From assembly GCF_007666205.1 (NCBI RefSeq), contig NZ_VDOR01000012.1, forward strand, positions 1-64,000: 64,000 nt of DNA, written 5' to 3'. Shown piece by piece: positions 54,301-61,238 of this stretch. Numbering within the stretch: position 1 is the first letter of the stretch; each line of letters opens with the position of its first letter. The translations under genes and the position numbers were made by a program. The DNA is from Kocuria palustris (lineage in GTDB: Bacteria > Actinomycetota > Actinomycetes > Actinomycetales > Micrococcaceae). Below the pieces are notes generated by a model. The model saw nothing but the letters and a program-made list of their open reading frames with translations. It was not told the origin of the DNA and did not search any database.

Positions 54301-55055
54301 TGCGGGGAGGCCACGGGCAGGTCCGCGTACCAGTCGTAGAAGCTGTTCATCACGCCGCCGATGAGGTTGATGAACCGGGCGCCGGCGGCGTGGGAGACCA
54401 TCGACATCGCGGGGATCGGCGAGAAGCCGACGCAGCGGTCGGGGCCGTACGCGCCGATGGTGTGCACGTGCGCGGCCGCGGTCATCTCGACGGCCTCCTG
54501 CCACGACGCCCGCACCAGACCGCCCTTGCCGCGGCTGCGCTGGAAGGCGCGGCGCTTCTCCGGGTCGTTCACGATCGACGCCCAGGCCGCCACGGCATCG
54601 CCGCCGTGGGCCGCGCGCGCCTCGCGGTACATCTCGAGCAGGACGCCGCGCACATAGGGGTAGCGCACGCGGGTGGGCGAGTACGTGTACCAGGAGAAGG
54701 CCGCGCCGCGGGGGCAGCCGCGGGGCTCGTACTCCGGGCTGTCCGGGCCGACGGACGGATAGTCGGTCTCCTGGGCCTCCCAGGTGATGATCCCGTCCTT
54801 GACGTAGACCTTCCACGAGCAGGAGCCGGTGCAGTTCACGCCGTGGGTCGAGCGCACGACCTTGTCGTGGCTCCAGCGGTTGCGGTAGAAGGCGTCGCCC
54901 GCGCGGCCGCCCTCGCGGAACTCCGCACGGCCGTCCGGGGTCTGCTCCCGGCGGGTGAAGAAGCGCCCCGTCTTCAGCAGCGCCTGGGAGGCGGGCCCGT
55001 CGACCCCCGCCGGTGCGGACGCGGCATGCGCCCCGGAACTCGTATTCGTGCTCAT
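51315..55055 (-). CDS. narG: Respiratory nitrate reductase alpha subunit
   Basis: Catalytic subunit reducing nitrate to nitrite at a bis-MGD molybdenum centre, on the cytoplasmic side of the membrane. 1246 residues, the normal size. FS0 cluster ligands are His71, Cys75, Cys79 (STHGVNCTGSCSWK) and Cys114 (PRGCPRG). Mo ligand Asp245 lies in WYADLPVASP. There is no twin-arginine signal beyond the vestigial N-terminus usual for NarG. Starts at ATG 55055, 6 nt after a TAGCCT box (leaderless type). An FNR/CRP-like dyad lies about 92 bp upstream. Confidence 0.96.
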   Translation of the reverse strand: MSTNTSSGAHAASAPAGVDGPASQALLKTGRFFTRREQTPDGRAEFREGGRAGDAFYRNRWSHDKVVRSTHGVNCTGSCSWKVYVKDGIITWEAQETDYPSVGPDSPEYEPRGCPRGAAFSWYTYSPTRVRYPYVRGVLLEMYREARAAHGGDAVAAWASIVNDPEKRRAFQRSRGKGGLVRASWQEAVEMTAAAHVHTIGAYGPDRCVGFSPIPAMSMVSHAAGARFINLIGGVMNSFYDWYADLPVASPQVFGDQTDVPESGDWWDATYLMMWGSNIPVTRTPDAHWVAEVRYRGTKVVSVSPDYADNTKFADEWLPAQPGSDAALAMSMGHVILTEHFVQKRTPFFEGYVKQFTDLPFLVTLTRSDDGQLVPGKFLTAQDLGSQQADPAFKTVMLERGTSEAFIPKGSMGFRYNAQDEGDWNLDLEGHDPALSIMDLGDWDGAAAEISLPAFVEASGEGTVVRRGVPTRTVAGKTVTTVFDLMLAQYSVGRDGLPGQWSQGYDDAETAYTPAWQEAVSSVPAEAAIRVAREFAANAERSEGRSMIILGGGLCQWYHGDVTYRAILAMIMLCGCQGRNGGGWAHYVGQEKARPITGWATMASAGDWSRPPRFMIGTAFWYLHTDQFRQDGHSSAHLQSPLAKGHLKGMHTADVVAQSTRLGWMPFYPQFTQNPLDVADAAVAAVERGEAESEAQWIADQAKAERLQFAVEDPDAPENWARTLVLWRSNLLGSSAKGEEYFLKHLLGTHHNVLGSDHVDHKPRDVKWHDEAPEGKLDLLVSADFRMTSSTLLSDVVFPAATWYEKFDLSSTDMHPYVHAFNPAITPPWEAKTDHELFRLLSDEVSRLSKGRLDTRRDLVATAITHDTPGQINQPGGHAPEWRGTDLPAVPGKNFPNLKIVERDYTAIGDKFVALGPLADKLGLTTKNVTFDVSHEVDSLGRKHGVYDSGAAEGRPALDTDARMAEAILALSGTTNGELAVQGFKTLEKRVGKQLHDLALGSEEKKITFADTQAAPVPVITSPEWSGSETGGRRYAPFTVNIERLKPFHTLTGRMHFFLDHDWMSEMGENLPTYRPPLNNAALFGEPRLGERGELSVAVRYLTPHNKWSIHSEYQDNLFMLSLSRGGTSVWMSDQDAALIDVRDNDWVECVNSNGVFVGRAIVTNRMRAGAVFVHHAQERTIDVPKSEATGRRGGIHNSVTRIMLKPTHMVGGYAQQSWAFNYHGPTGNNRDVTSVVRKRSQEVQY

Positions 55056-55067
55056 GGCCCGAGGCTA
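55056..55067 (-). promoter_or_regulatory. Leaderless-type promoter of narG
   Basis: TAGCCT (55067-55062, minus strand), 6 nt, then the narG ATG. A -35 is not obvious (CTTCGG at 55090-55085), as expected for an activator-dependent promoter. Confidence 0.55.
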
Positions 55068-55139
55068 ACGAGCGGCCGGCTTTCCCGAAGAATCGTTCCG
55101 GGAGGTTGCACGCAATTGCAGGATTCGTCCCGCAAATGA

Positions 55140-55155
55140 CTTGATATGCGTCAAG
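55140..55155. promoter_or_regulatory. FNR/CRP-type binding site upstream of narG
   Basis: TTGATATGCGTCAA (55141-55154), flanked by C and G, forms the dyad CTTGA-N6-TCAAG. It is close to the FNR consensus TTGAT-N4-ATCAA, centred about 92 bp before the predicted narG start. Suggests oxygen- or nitrate-linked control by a CRP/FNR-family activator. Confidence 0.65.
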
Positions 55156-55333
55156 GAAATGCGGATCCATACCTGCGTTCGGCATGAACACGGGGATTCA
55201 GACATCCCGGCGACCTCGCGCACCATCGCATCGAATTAGAGCACGGCGATGTATTCGAAATGCTTTCGGGCCCCGGTGGGCGACCGCGAGGAGAAAGCGC
55301 AAGGAGTTTCCGGAGATATCATCCGGACAGCAC
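55156..55333. other. Rest of the narG upstream region
   Basis: AT-richer than the surrounding DNA. Contains a TCCGGA-GATATC-A-TCCGGA dyad at 55309-55327 near the stop of the next gene. No gene seen. Confidence 0.4.
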
Positions 55334-55831
55334 TCACCGGATGCGCTCGTCACCCGCGTCCCGGAGACCTCGCGCCTCGGCGGCGTCGCTCCCCGGCCGG
55401 GCCTCGACGGTGCCGGCCCCCGTCGCCTGCTCGGCGTCCTCCTGCTCGGTCTCCTGCTCCCGCTGCGCCTCGCGCTCCTTCTGCCGCGCCGAGGGCGTCG
55501 AGGCGACCGCCAGCACCGCCGTGATCAGCAGCACGAGGAACGTGCCGTAGAACATCCACACGGACGGGTAGAACCAGAACAGCGCCATGCCCCACCCCAC
55601 GAGCGTGAGCACGAGCGCGATCACCGAGAGCACGAGCAGCCCCAGCCGGACGGTCGAGAAGCGCTCGGCGCGGCCGCGGAGGCCGTAGAACCCGGCGAGG
55701 CCGGCCAGGAACAGCGTGAAGAAGAGCTGGCCCGTCAGGGTGATCGCATCCTGGTGGTACTGATGCATCCCGAGCGCCTGGATCACTGCGGTGGTCGCGA
55801 GCAGTGCGGGGGTGATGACGGCGGACTTCAT
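55334..55831 (-). CDS. Small membrane protein upstream of narG
   Basis: 165 residues with four hydrophobic segments (about 5-22, 32-50, 62-82 and 88-110) and an acidic/basic mixed C-terminal tail (115-165, Glu- and Gln-rich). Not recognised by name. ATG 55831 has AGGAG 8 nt upstream and a TAGACT box at 55872-55867. It runs in the same direction as narG but is 278 nt away, and is divergent from the PadR gene, whose operator could act on it. Confidence 0.7.
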   Translation of the reverse strand: MKSAVITPALLATTAVIQALGMHQYHQDAITLTGQLFFTLFLAGLAGFYGLRGRAERFSTVRLGLLVLSVIALVLTLVGWGMALFWFYPSVWMFYGTFLVLLITAVLAVASTPSARQKEREAQREQETEQEDAEQATGAGTVEARPGSDAAEARGLRDAGDERIR

Positions 55832-55866
55832 GCGGGGATCTCCTGGGGCCGGTGACGGACCGGGCC

Positions 55867-55872
55867 AGTCTA
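55867..55872 (-). promoter_or_regulatory. Candidate -10 box of the 55334-55831 gene
   Basis: TAGACT on the minus strand, about 36 nt before the ATG; leader about 30 nt. Confidence 0.45.
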
Positions 55873-55919
55873 GGACCGCGCGCTCGGGCCCGCCTGGGCG
55901 CCGGCACCCCATCGGCGCA

Positions 55920-55959
55920 GTAGATAGACACGCCAACTAGTGTGTGTGACTATCTACTC
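55920..55959 (+). promoter_or_regulatory. padR promoter and inverted-repeat operator
   Basis: Arms GTAGATAG (55920-55927) and CTATCTAC (55950-55957) are perfect inverted repeats 22 nt apart. They frame TAGACA (55925-55930), a 17-bp spacer and GACTAT (55948-55953), followed by 6 nt and the ATG at 55960. Repressor binding here would block its own leaderless promoter. Confidence 0.65.
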
Positions 55960-56325
55960 ATGACTCCCCCAGCAGATTCCTCAGCCACCCGGCGCAGCGA
56001 ATGGCTGCGCGGCGTGCTGCAGCCGTGCGTGCTGCAGTGCCTGGCCGACGGCCCCGCCTACGGCTACGCGATCATCGCCCGACTGGCCGACTCCGGGCTC
56101 GGGGAGATCAAGGGCGGGACGCTCTACCCCCTGCTCGCCCGCCTGGAGGCCCGCGAGCTCGTGACGGTCGAATGGCGCACCGGGGAGGGCGGACCCGGGC
56201 GCAAGTACTTCCGCCTCACCGACGCCGGCAGGGCCGAGCTGGCCGATGCCCGCACCGCCTGGGCGGCCTTCGCACGCGCCGTCGGCACCCACCTGGAGAT
56301 CGACCGGGCGCCCGCCCGAGCCTGA
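55960..56325 (+). CDS. PadR-family transcriptional regulator
   Basis: 121-residue winged-helix regulator. The DNA-binding domain spans nearly all of it: CVLQCLADGPAYGYAIIARLA, GGTLYPLLARLEARELVTVEW and GPGRKYFRLTDAGRAEL are the PadR pattern. ATG 55960 is preferred to the in-frame GTG at 55942, which lies in the operator/promoter. It is 34 nt before a HAAS-type membrane protein gene, a common PadR partner. Confidence 0.92.
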   Translation: MTPPADSSATRRSEWLRGVLQPCVLQCLADGPAYGYAIIARLADSGLGEIKGGTLYPLLARLEARELVTVEWRTGEGGPGRKYFRLTDAGRAELADARTAWAAFARAVGTHLEIDRAPARA

Positions 56326-56359
56326 GATCACCCCACCCCCATCAGAGAGGAGGCCCGAT

Positions 56360-57115
56360 ATGAGCACAGCACCCGAGCCCCGGACCGAGAGCCACGACAT
56401 CTGGCAGCGCCCGTTCGTGCGGATGCACCGCCGCTGGTGCGACGACTTCATCCTCGAGCTGCGCCTGCGGGATGTCCCCGGCGCGCAGATCGGCGATCAC
56501 CTGGCCGAGGTCGAGTCGCACTGCATCGAGACGGGCACGGATCCGCGGGAGGCCTTCGGCGATCCGAGCGAGTACGCCCGGGACATGGCCGACGGCGATG
56601 CCCCCGCGAAGGATCAGGGCCTCGTGCGCGTCACCCTGATCTCGCTGGCCGCGCTGCTCGTCTTCCTCACGGGCAGCGACGCGACCACCCGCTGGGCTCG
56701 TGGGGAGGCGCTGTCCTACAACCTGGCCGAGCTGACCTCCCTGGGCCTGCTGGCCGCCGGCGTGGCCTCGCTGCCCTTCGTGCTCGGGCCGCTGCTGCGC
56801 CGGGCCCGGCTCGGCATCGTCTTCTTCGCAGGACTCTTCGTGCTGGGTGCGCTGCGCGCCCTGGCCAGGCTGCTGCCGCTGGCTCCCGTGGTCCAGGGCA
56901 TCCCGGCGGCGCCCGTCTCCGTGGGCGCCCTCCTGGTCCTGTGCGCGCTGTCGGTCCTCGAGATGCGCGAGCTCTCCGACGGAGACTGGGTCACCTCCCC
57001 CCTGCGCGCGCCGGCCGGTGCGCGCCCGCCGGCTCGTCGCGGCGTAGCGCTGATCGCCTGGATCCTCCCGATCGCCTTCGTCCTGCTGGGGGCGGTGTCC
57101 TCGCTCTTCGCCTGA
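56360..57115 (+). CDS. HAAS/DUF1700-like membrane protein, PadR partner
   Basis: 251 residues. An N-terminal cytoplasmic helical domain (about 20-90: LRLRDVPGAQIGDHLAEVESHCIETGTDPREAFGDPSEYARDM, cited in part) resembles the HAAS signalling domain found beside PadR regulators. It is followed by five hydrophobic segments between about 93 and 250. ATG 56360 has AGGAGG upstream. Probably forms a sensing or regulatory pair with the PadR protein; signal unknown. Confidence 0.78.
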   Translation: MSTAPEPRTESHDIWQRPFVRMHRRWCDDFILELRLRDVPGAQIGDHLAEVESHCIETGTDPREAFGDPSEYARDMADGDAPAKDQGLVRVTLISLAALLVFLTGSDATTRWARGEALSYNLAELTSLGLLAAGVASLPFVLGPLLRRARLGIVFFAGLFVLGALRALARLLPLAPVVQGIPAAPVSVGALLVLCALSVLEMRELSDGDWVTSPLRAPAGARPPARRGVALIAWILPIAFVLLGAVSSLFA

Positions 57116-57193
57116 GCCCCGGCCCGATGGCAGGCCGCGCCCGGCAGGACGCCGTGCCCCGGACACCCGCCCGACGAGCCCGAATGTGATGGG

Positions 57194-57199
57194 TACCAT
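57194..57199 (+). promoter_or_regulatory. Candidate -10 box of the universal stress protein gene
   Basis: TACCAT fits TAnnnT; leader about 48 nt with AGGAGG before the ATG. Confidence 0.45.
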
Positions 57200-57253
57200 A
57201 GTCCGCAGCACGGCGCGACCGCGCCTCAAAGCCCCCCCGCCCCAGGAGGACCC

Positions 57254-57613
57254 ATGACCATCATGATCGCCCGCGCCGGCACGGCCGAGGGCCAGGCCGC
57301 CCTGGACGCCGGACTGGCCGAGGCCGCCCGCCGCGACGAGGATGCCGTCATCTTCCACCTCGGCGGGGACGACAGCGATGCCGGCGCCTCCGAGCTCCGG
57401 GGCGTCAGGGTCGCGCATCGCACCCCGGAGGCCCGCGGCCGCGACGCCGTCGGCGATCTGCTCGACGCCGCGGAGGCGGTCGACGCCTCCCTGATCGTCG
57501 TGGGGATCAGGCACCGCAGCCCCATGGGCAAGCTGCTGCTCGGCAGCGCCGCGCAGCAGATCCTCCTCGAATCGGCCTGCCCCGTGCTGGCGGTCAAGCC
57601 CGAGCGCACCTGA
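57254..57613 (+). CDS. Short universal stress protein (UspA family)
   Basis: 119 residues, shorter than the usual 140-150. The C-terminal ATP-binding signature GIRHRSPMGKLLLGSAAQQILLESACPVLAV (cited in part; G-2x-G-9x-G type) is clear. The N-terminal strand MTIMIARAGTAEGQAALDAG lacks the usual Asp-Gly-S segment. Lies between the PadR pair and moeA, possibly oxygen- or stress-linked like other Usp proteins near nitrate respiration genes. Confidence 0.85.
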   Translation: MTIMIARAGTAEGQAALDAGLAEAARRDEDAVIFHLGGDDSDAGASELRGVRVAHRTPEARGRDAVGDLLDAAEAVDASLIVVGIRHRSPMGKLLLGSAAQQILLESACPVLAVKPERT

Positions 57614-57635
57614 GACCGCCGCTCCGGACAAGGGA

Positions 57636-58904
57636 TCAGAGCAGCCGGACCTCCACGGGGGCTCCGGCGGGCACCACGCCCTCCCCCGGCTCGAGCACGA
57701 TCAGGGCATCGGCCAGGGCCGCCGTGGCCAGCAGGTGGGATCCGTGCCCGCCGAGCTGCTGCGCTCGCCGCCCGTCCCAGCGCGCGCGCAGCACCCGGGT
57801 CCGGCCCGGCAGCCGCTCGAGGTCCGCGGCCGCCGGCGCCGTGAGCCTCCGGGGCTCCGCCGCGCCGGCCCCCGCCGCCGCGAGCGCCGGCCGCAGCAGG
57901 ATCTCGGTCGAGACCCAGGTCGAGACGGGATTGCCGGGCAGGCACACGACTGCAGTGCCCTCGAGCATCGCGAGCCCCTGCGGACCGCCGGGCTGCAGGC
58001 CCACATGCAGGAACTCGCCGTCCGCATCCGAGAGCACCCGTCGCACGACCTCGAAGGCGCCCTCGGAGATGCCTCCCGAGGTGACCCACAGATCCGGGGC
58101 CCCGAAGCTCTCGGAGCCGAGCAGACGCCGGAGGCCGTCATCGTCGTCGGTCACGTGCCGCGCGGCGACGACCTCGAGACCCAGGCGCTCCAGCTGGGCG
58201 CGCAGCAGCGCGGCATTGGCGTTGTAGATCTGGGCCCCCGAGGCTTCCTGCCCCGGCTCCACGACCTCATCGCCCGTCGTCAGGATGCCGACGCGCAGCC
58301 GCGGGCGCACGAGGACGCGCTCGAGGCCGAGTCCGGCGATCGCCCCGAGCGCGATCGGGCTCAGGAGCGCCCCCGCGGGGGCCACGACCTGTCCCCGGGC
58401 CACGTCCTCGCCGGCCCGGCGCACGAAGCGGCCCGGCTCCTGCCCGGCGGGAAGCCGCACGGTGGCCCCCTCGGGAAGGAACTCCGAAGGCAGGGCCTCC
58501 TCGATCGGCACGACGGCATCGGCCCCGGGCGGGATCGGGGCGCCCGTCATCACCGGTGCGGCGCCGGAGCCCGGCAGCGGTGCGGGCTCGTGCCCCGCGG
58601 CCCCCGCCGCGCCGGCGGTGGAGACGACCATGGCCACCGTCCCGGCGGTGCTCGGGCCGCGGGTGTCGGCTGCGCCGACCGCGTACCCGTCCATCTGGGA
58701 GTTGTCGAAGGGCGGCAGGGGCATCGGGGCGGTGACATCCGCCGCCAGAACCCGTCCGGCGGCGCGGGCGAGCTCGAGCTCCTCCGGCTCCCGTGCAGCC
58801 CAGCGGCTGCGTCCGATCAGATCCCGGATCGCCGCGACGTGCTCGGCGATGCCGCGCGTCCGGTGGCCGTGACCGCTCCCCTGAGCCTGGCCGTGTCCCG
58901 TCAT
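57636..58904 (-). CDS. moeA: Molybdopterin molybdotransferase MoeA
   Basis: Inserts molybdate into adenylylated molybdopterin. 422 residues. Family motifs are PPFDNSQMDGYAV near residue 83, the GAPIPPGADAVVPIE segment, ILTTGDEVVEPGQ, IYNANAALLRAQL, VTSGGISEGAFEVV and VCLPGNPVSTWV. ATG 58904 is downstream of a TAGCCT box; the ATG at 58967 lies upstream of that box and is rejected. Divergent from moaA. Confidence 0.92.
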   Translation of the reverse strand: MTGHGQAQGSGHGHRTRGIAEHVAAIRDLIGRSRWAAREPEELELARAAGRVLAADVTAPMPLPPFDNSQMDGYAVGAADTRGPSTAGTVAMVVSTAGAAGAAGHEPAPLPGSGAAPVMTGAPIPPGADAVVPIEEALPSEFLPEGATVRLPAGQEPGRFVRRAGEDVARGQVVAPAGALLSPIALGAIAGLGLERVLVRPRLRVGILTTGDEVVEPGQEASGAQIYNANAALLRAQLERLGLEVVAARHVTDDDDGLRRLLGSESFGAPDLWVTSGGISEGAFEVVRRVLSDADGEFLHVGLQPGGPQGLAMLEGTAVVCLPGNPVSTWVSTEILLRPALAAAGAGAAEPRRLTAPAAADLERLPGRTRVLRARWDGRRAQQLGGHGSHLLATAALADALIVLEPGEGVVPAGAPVEVRLL

Positions 58905-58956
58905 GCCGCTGCCCTCTCCCGCTGCCTCGCGTCCGCCCCGCCTCCACGACAAGTCC

Positions 58957-58996
58957 AGGCTACTCATGCGGACGGGCTTCCCACGGCCGCTAGCCT
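58957..58996. promoter_or_regulatory. Divergent moeA / moaA promoter pair
   Basis: TAGCCTGG occurs on the minus strand (58962-58955, for moeA) and on the plus strand (58991-58998, for moaA), back to back with 28 bp between the -10 boxes. The upstream elements must overlap, suggesting joint control of both cofactor units. Confidence 0.5.
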
Positions 58997-59081
58997 GGGA
59001 GCACGCCCCGGCGGGCGGCGCGGCCCGCCGGACTCCCGGCCGCCGCTCGGCGGCGCGACGACACGGAACGAGGTGGGCACC

Positions 59082-60203
59082 ATGGCGACCGCACTCGGGA
59101 TGCCGGGGCTGCGCACGCGGCTCGATCCCTCCCCCGCGGACCCGGCCGAGGGCCTGGTGGACCGGTTCGGCCGCCGGGCCGTCGACCTGCGGATCTCCCT
59201 GACCGACAAGTGCAATCTGCGCTGCACCTACTGCATGCCCGCCGAGGGGATGGACTGGCGGCCCTCCTCCGAGCTGCTCACCGCGCACGAGATCCGCCGC
59301 CTCGTGCGCATCGGCGTGCGGCATCTGGGCATCTGCGAGCTGCGGCTGACCGGCGGCGAGCCGCTGATCCGCCCGGATCTCGAGCAGATCATCGCCGGGG
59401 TGCGCCAGGATCACCCCGAGCTGCCGATCTCGATCACCACCAATGCGATCGGACTGGACCGGCGCGCGGCCCGGCTCGCCGCCGCCGGGCTGACCCGGCT
59501 CAACGTCTCCCTGGACACGCTCGAGCGCGAGACCTTCGCGGCCATGGCCCGCCGCGACCGCCTGCCCCAGGTCCTGGCCGGGATCGAGGCCGCCCAGGCG
59601 GCAGGGCTCGACCCCGTCAAGATCAACGCCGTCCTGCTGCGCGGGGTCAACGACCACGGGGCCGCCGATCTGCTCGAGTGGAGCCTGGAGCAGGGCCTCC
59701 AGCTGCGCTTCATCGAGCAGATGCCGCTGGACGCCGACCGCTCCTGGACGCGCCGGGGCATGATCACCGCCGCCGAGATCCGCGAGCTGCTGGGCGCCCG
59801 CTTCCGGCTCGATCCCCGGCCGGCCCCGCGCGCCGGGGCCCCCGCGGAGCTGTGGGACGTGCGGGCGCCGGATGCCGACCCGAGCAGCGCCCCGCTGGGG
59901 ACCGTGGGCATCATCGCGTCCGTGACCGAGCCGTTCTGCGGCGACTGCCGCCGCACCCGGCTGACGGCCGAGGGCGAGATCCGCTCGTGCCTGTTCTCGC
60001 ACGAGGAGTTCGGCCTGCGCGACCTGCTGCGCGACGAGTCCCCCGCCGGCGAGCTGCCCGAGGACGAGGCCGACGCCCTGATCGCGCAGCGCTGGCGGGC
60101 CGCCATGTGGATCAAGCCCGCGGCCCACGGCATGGACCGCACGGGGCTCGGGGCGGACGGCTTCGTGCAGCCCGAGCGCTCGATGTCCGCGATCGGCGGA
60201 TGA
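59082..60203 (+). CDS. moaA: GTP 3',8-cyclase MoaA
   Basis: Radical-SAM enzyme for the first step of molybdopterin synthesis from GTP. 373 residues. N-terminal [4Fe-4S] cysteines 44, 48 and 51 (CNLRCTYC) and the C-terminal cluster set FCGDCRRTRL...SCLF are intact, as is the LTGGEPLIR motif. ATG 59082 has GAGGTGG upstream; an in-frame GTG three codons earlier is possible. The stop is 61 nt before moaD. Confidence 0.95.
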   Translation: MATALGMPGLRTRLDPSPADPAEGLVDRFGRRAVDLRISLTDKCNLRCTYCMPAEGMDWRPSSELLTAHEIRRLVRIGVRHLGICELRLTGGEPLIRPDLEQIIAGVRQDHPELPISITTNAIGLDRRAARLAAAGLTRLNVSLDTLERETFAAMARRDRLPQVLAGIEAAQAAGLDPVKINAVLLRGVNDHGAADLLEWSLEQGLQLRFIEQMPLDADRSWTRRGMITAAEIRELLGARFRLDPRPAPRAGAPAELWDVRAPDADPSSAPLGTVGIIASVTEPFCGDCRRTRLTAEGEIRSCLFSHEEFGLRDLLRDESPAGELPEDEADALIAQRWRAAMWIKPAAHGMDRTGLGADGFVQPERSMSAIGG

Positions 60204-60264
60204 CACGCTGCGTGCCGCCCGCGCGGACGGCTCCCACGACCACGATCGACACCGGAGGTGCGCC

Positions 60265-60555
60265 ATGGCGCTGACCATCAACTACTACGCCGCCGCCAAG
60301 GCCGCGGTCGGGCACGGCTCGGAGCAGCTCGACCATGCGGATCTGCCCCGCGACGACGACGGCCGCGTGACCCGCGGCGCCGTCGAGAACGCGCTGATCG
60401 CGGCCCACCCGGAGGCGCCGACCGGCCAGCAGCCGCTGGTCGAGGTGCTCCCGCGCTGCTCGTTCCTGCTCGACGGCCAGGCCTGCCCCGAGCCCGATCA
60501 GCAGATCCCCGACGGCTCCGCCCTCGATGTCCTGCCGCCCTTCGCCGGGGGCTGA
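60265..60555 (+). CDS. moaD: MoaD/ThiS-family sulfur carrier
   Basis: Small ubiquitin-like subunit of molybdopterin synthase, 96 residues, ending in the required Gly-Gly (PPFAGG) that MoeZ activates and sulfurates. ALTINYYAAAKAAVG and GSALDVLPPFAGG match the family. AGGTG precedes the ATG. MoaE, its partner, is in the mog-moaE fusion. Confidence 0.9.
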   Translation: MALTINYYAAAKAAVGHGSEQLDHADLPRDDDGRVTRGAVENALIAAHPEAPTGQQPLVEVLPRCSFLLDGQACPEPDQQIPDGSALDVLPPFAGG

Positions 60556-60556
60556 G

Positions 60557-61231
60557 ATGGCGGACCGGGGCGGGACGGTCCCGCTGAGCGCGATCCTGGT
60601 GGCGGGCGGCCGCTCCTCCCGGCTGGGCGGGACGCCCAAGGTCCTCCTGCGCCCGCGCGAAGGCGAGGCCCGCACCCTCGTGGAGACCGCCGTGGACGGG
60701 CTGCTCGGGCTCGGCCTGCCGCCCGAGCGGGTCGTCGTCGTGGGCCCGCCGGGGCTGCCCCTGCCGGAGCGGGTGCGGCGGACCCGGGAGGAGCCGCCCT
60801 TCTCCGGCCCGGCCTCCGCTCTGGCCGCGGGCGCGGCGGCCCTGAGCGCCTCGCCTCCCGGGCCCGCGGCCGCCGGCGCCTGGACGCTGACGCTGGCCTG
60901 CGACATGCCCCGCTGCCGCGATGCCGCTCGGGCGCTGATCGAGGCAGTCGAGGAGATCGAGGCGGCCGAGGCCTCCACCGATGATCCGGGCGGATCCGGG
61001 CCGCCGCGCGGGATCGTGCTGCGGGACCGCGGCATCGTCCAGCCCCTGGCCGCCGCCTACCGCTCGTCGGCCCTCGAGGAGCGGCTGGCGGCGCAGCCCG
61101 TCGTCGACCGCTCCGTGCGCGGGGTGCTGGGCCCGCTGTGGAACCGGGAGCGGGAGGTCGGGGGCCTGACCGACGATGTCGACACATGGGACGATGTGAG
61201 CAGGTTCGGGCTCGTGCCCGGACAGGACTGA
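60557..61231 (+). CDS. mobA: Molybdenum cofactor guanylyltransferase MobA-like
   Basis: Adds GMP to the cofactor to form the guanine dinucleotide used by NarG. 224 residues. Nucleotide-binding LVAGGRSSRLGGTPKVLL near the start and ACDMPRC (metal-binding Asp) near residue 115 are conserved. Begins one base after the moaD stop. A MobA/MocA alternative (cytidylyl) is less likely beside narG. Confidence 0.88.
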   Translation: MADRGGTVPLSAILVAGGRSSRLGGTPKVLLRPREGEARTLVETAVDGLLGLGLPPERVVVVGPPGLPLPERVRRTREEPPFSGPASALAAGAAALSASPPGPAAAGAWTLTLACDMPRCRDAARALIEAVEEIEAAEASTDDPGGSGPPRGIVLRDRGIVQPLAAAYRSSALEERLAAQPVVDRSVRGVLGPLWNREREVGGLTDDVDTWDDVSRFGLVPGQD

Positions 61232-61238
61232 GGAGACC

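Noticed and set aside
55068-55090. Fourth copy of the palindromic repeat near narG
   Set aside because: Only GAGCGGCCG is shared; the rest of the unit, the spacing and the palindrome are absent.
58905-58967. Upstream ATG (58967) for moeA
   Set aside because: It lies 5' of the TAGCCT box and has no ribosome site; the added residues are not family-like.
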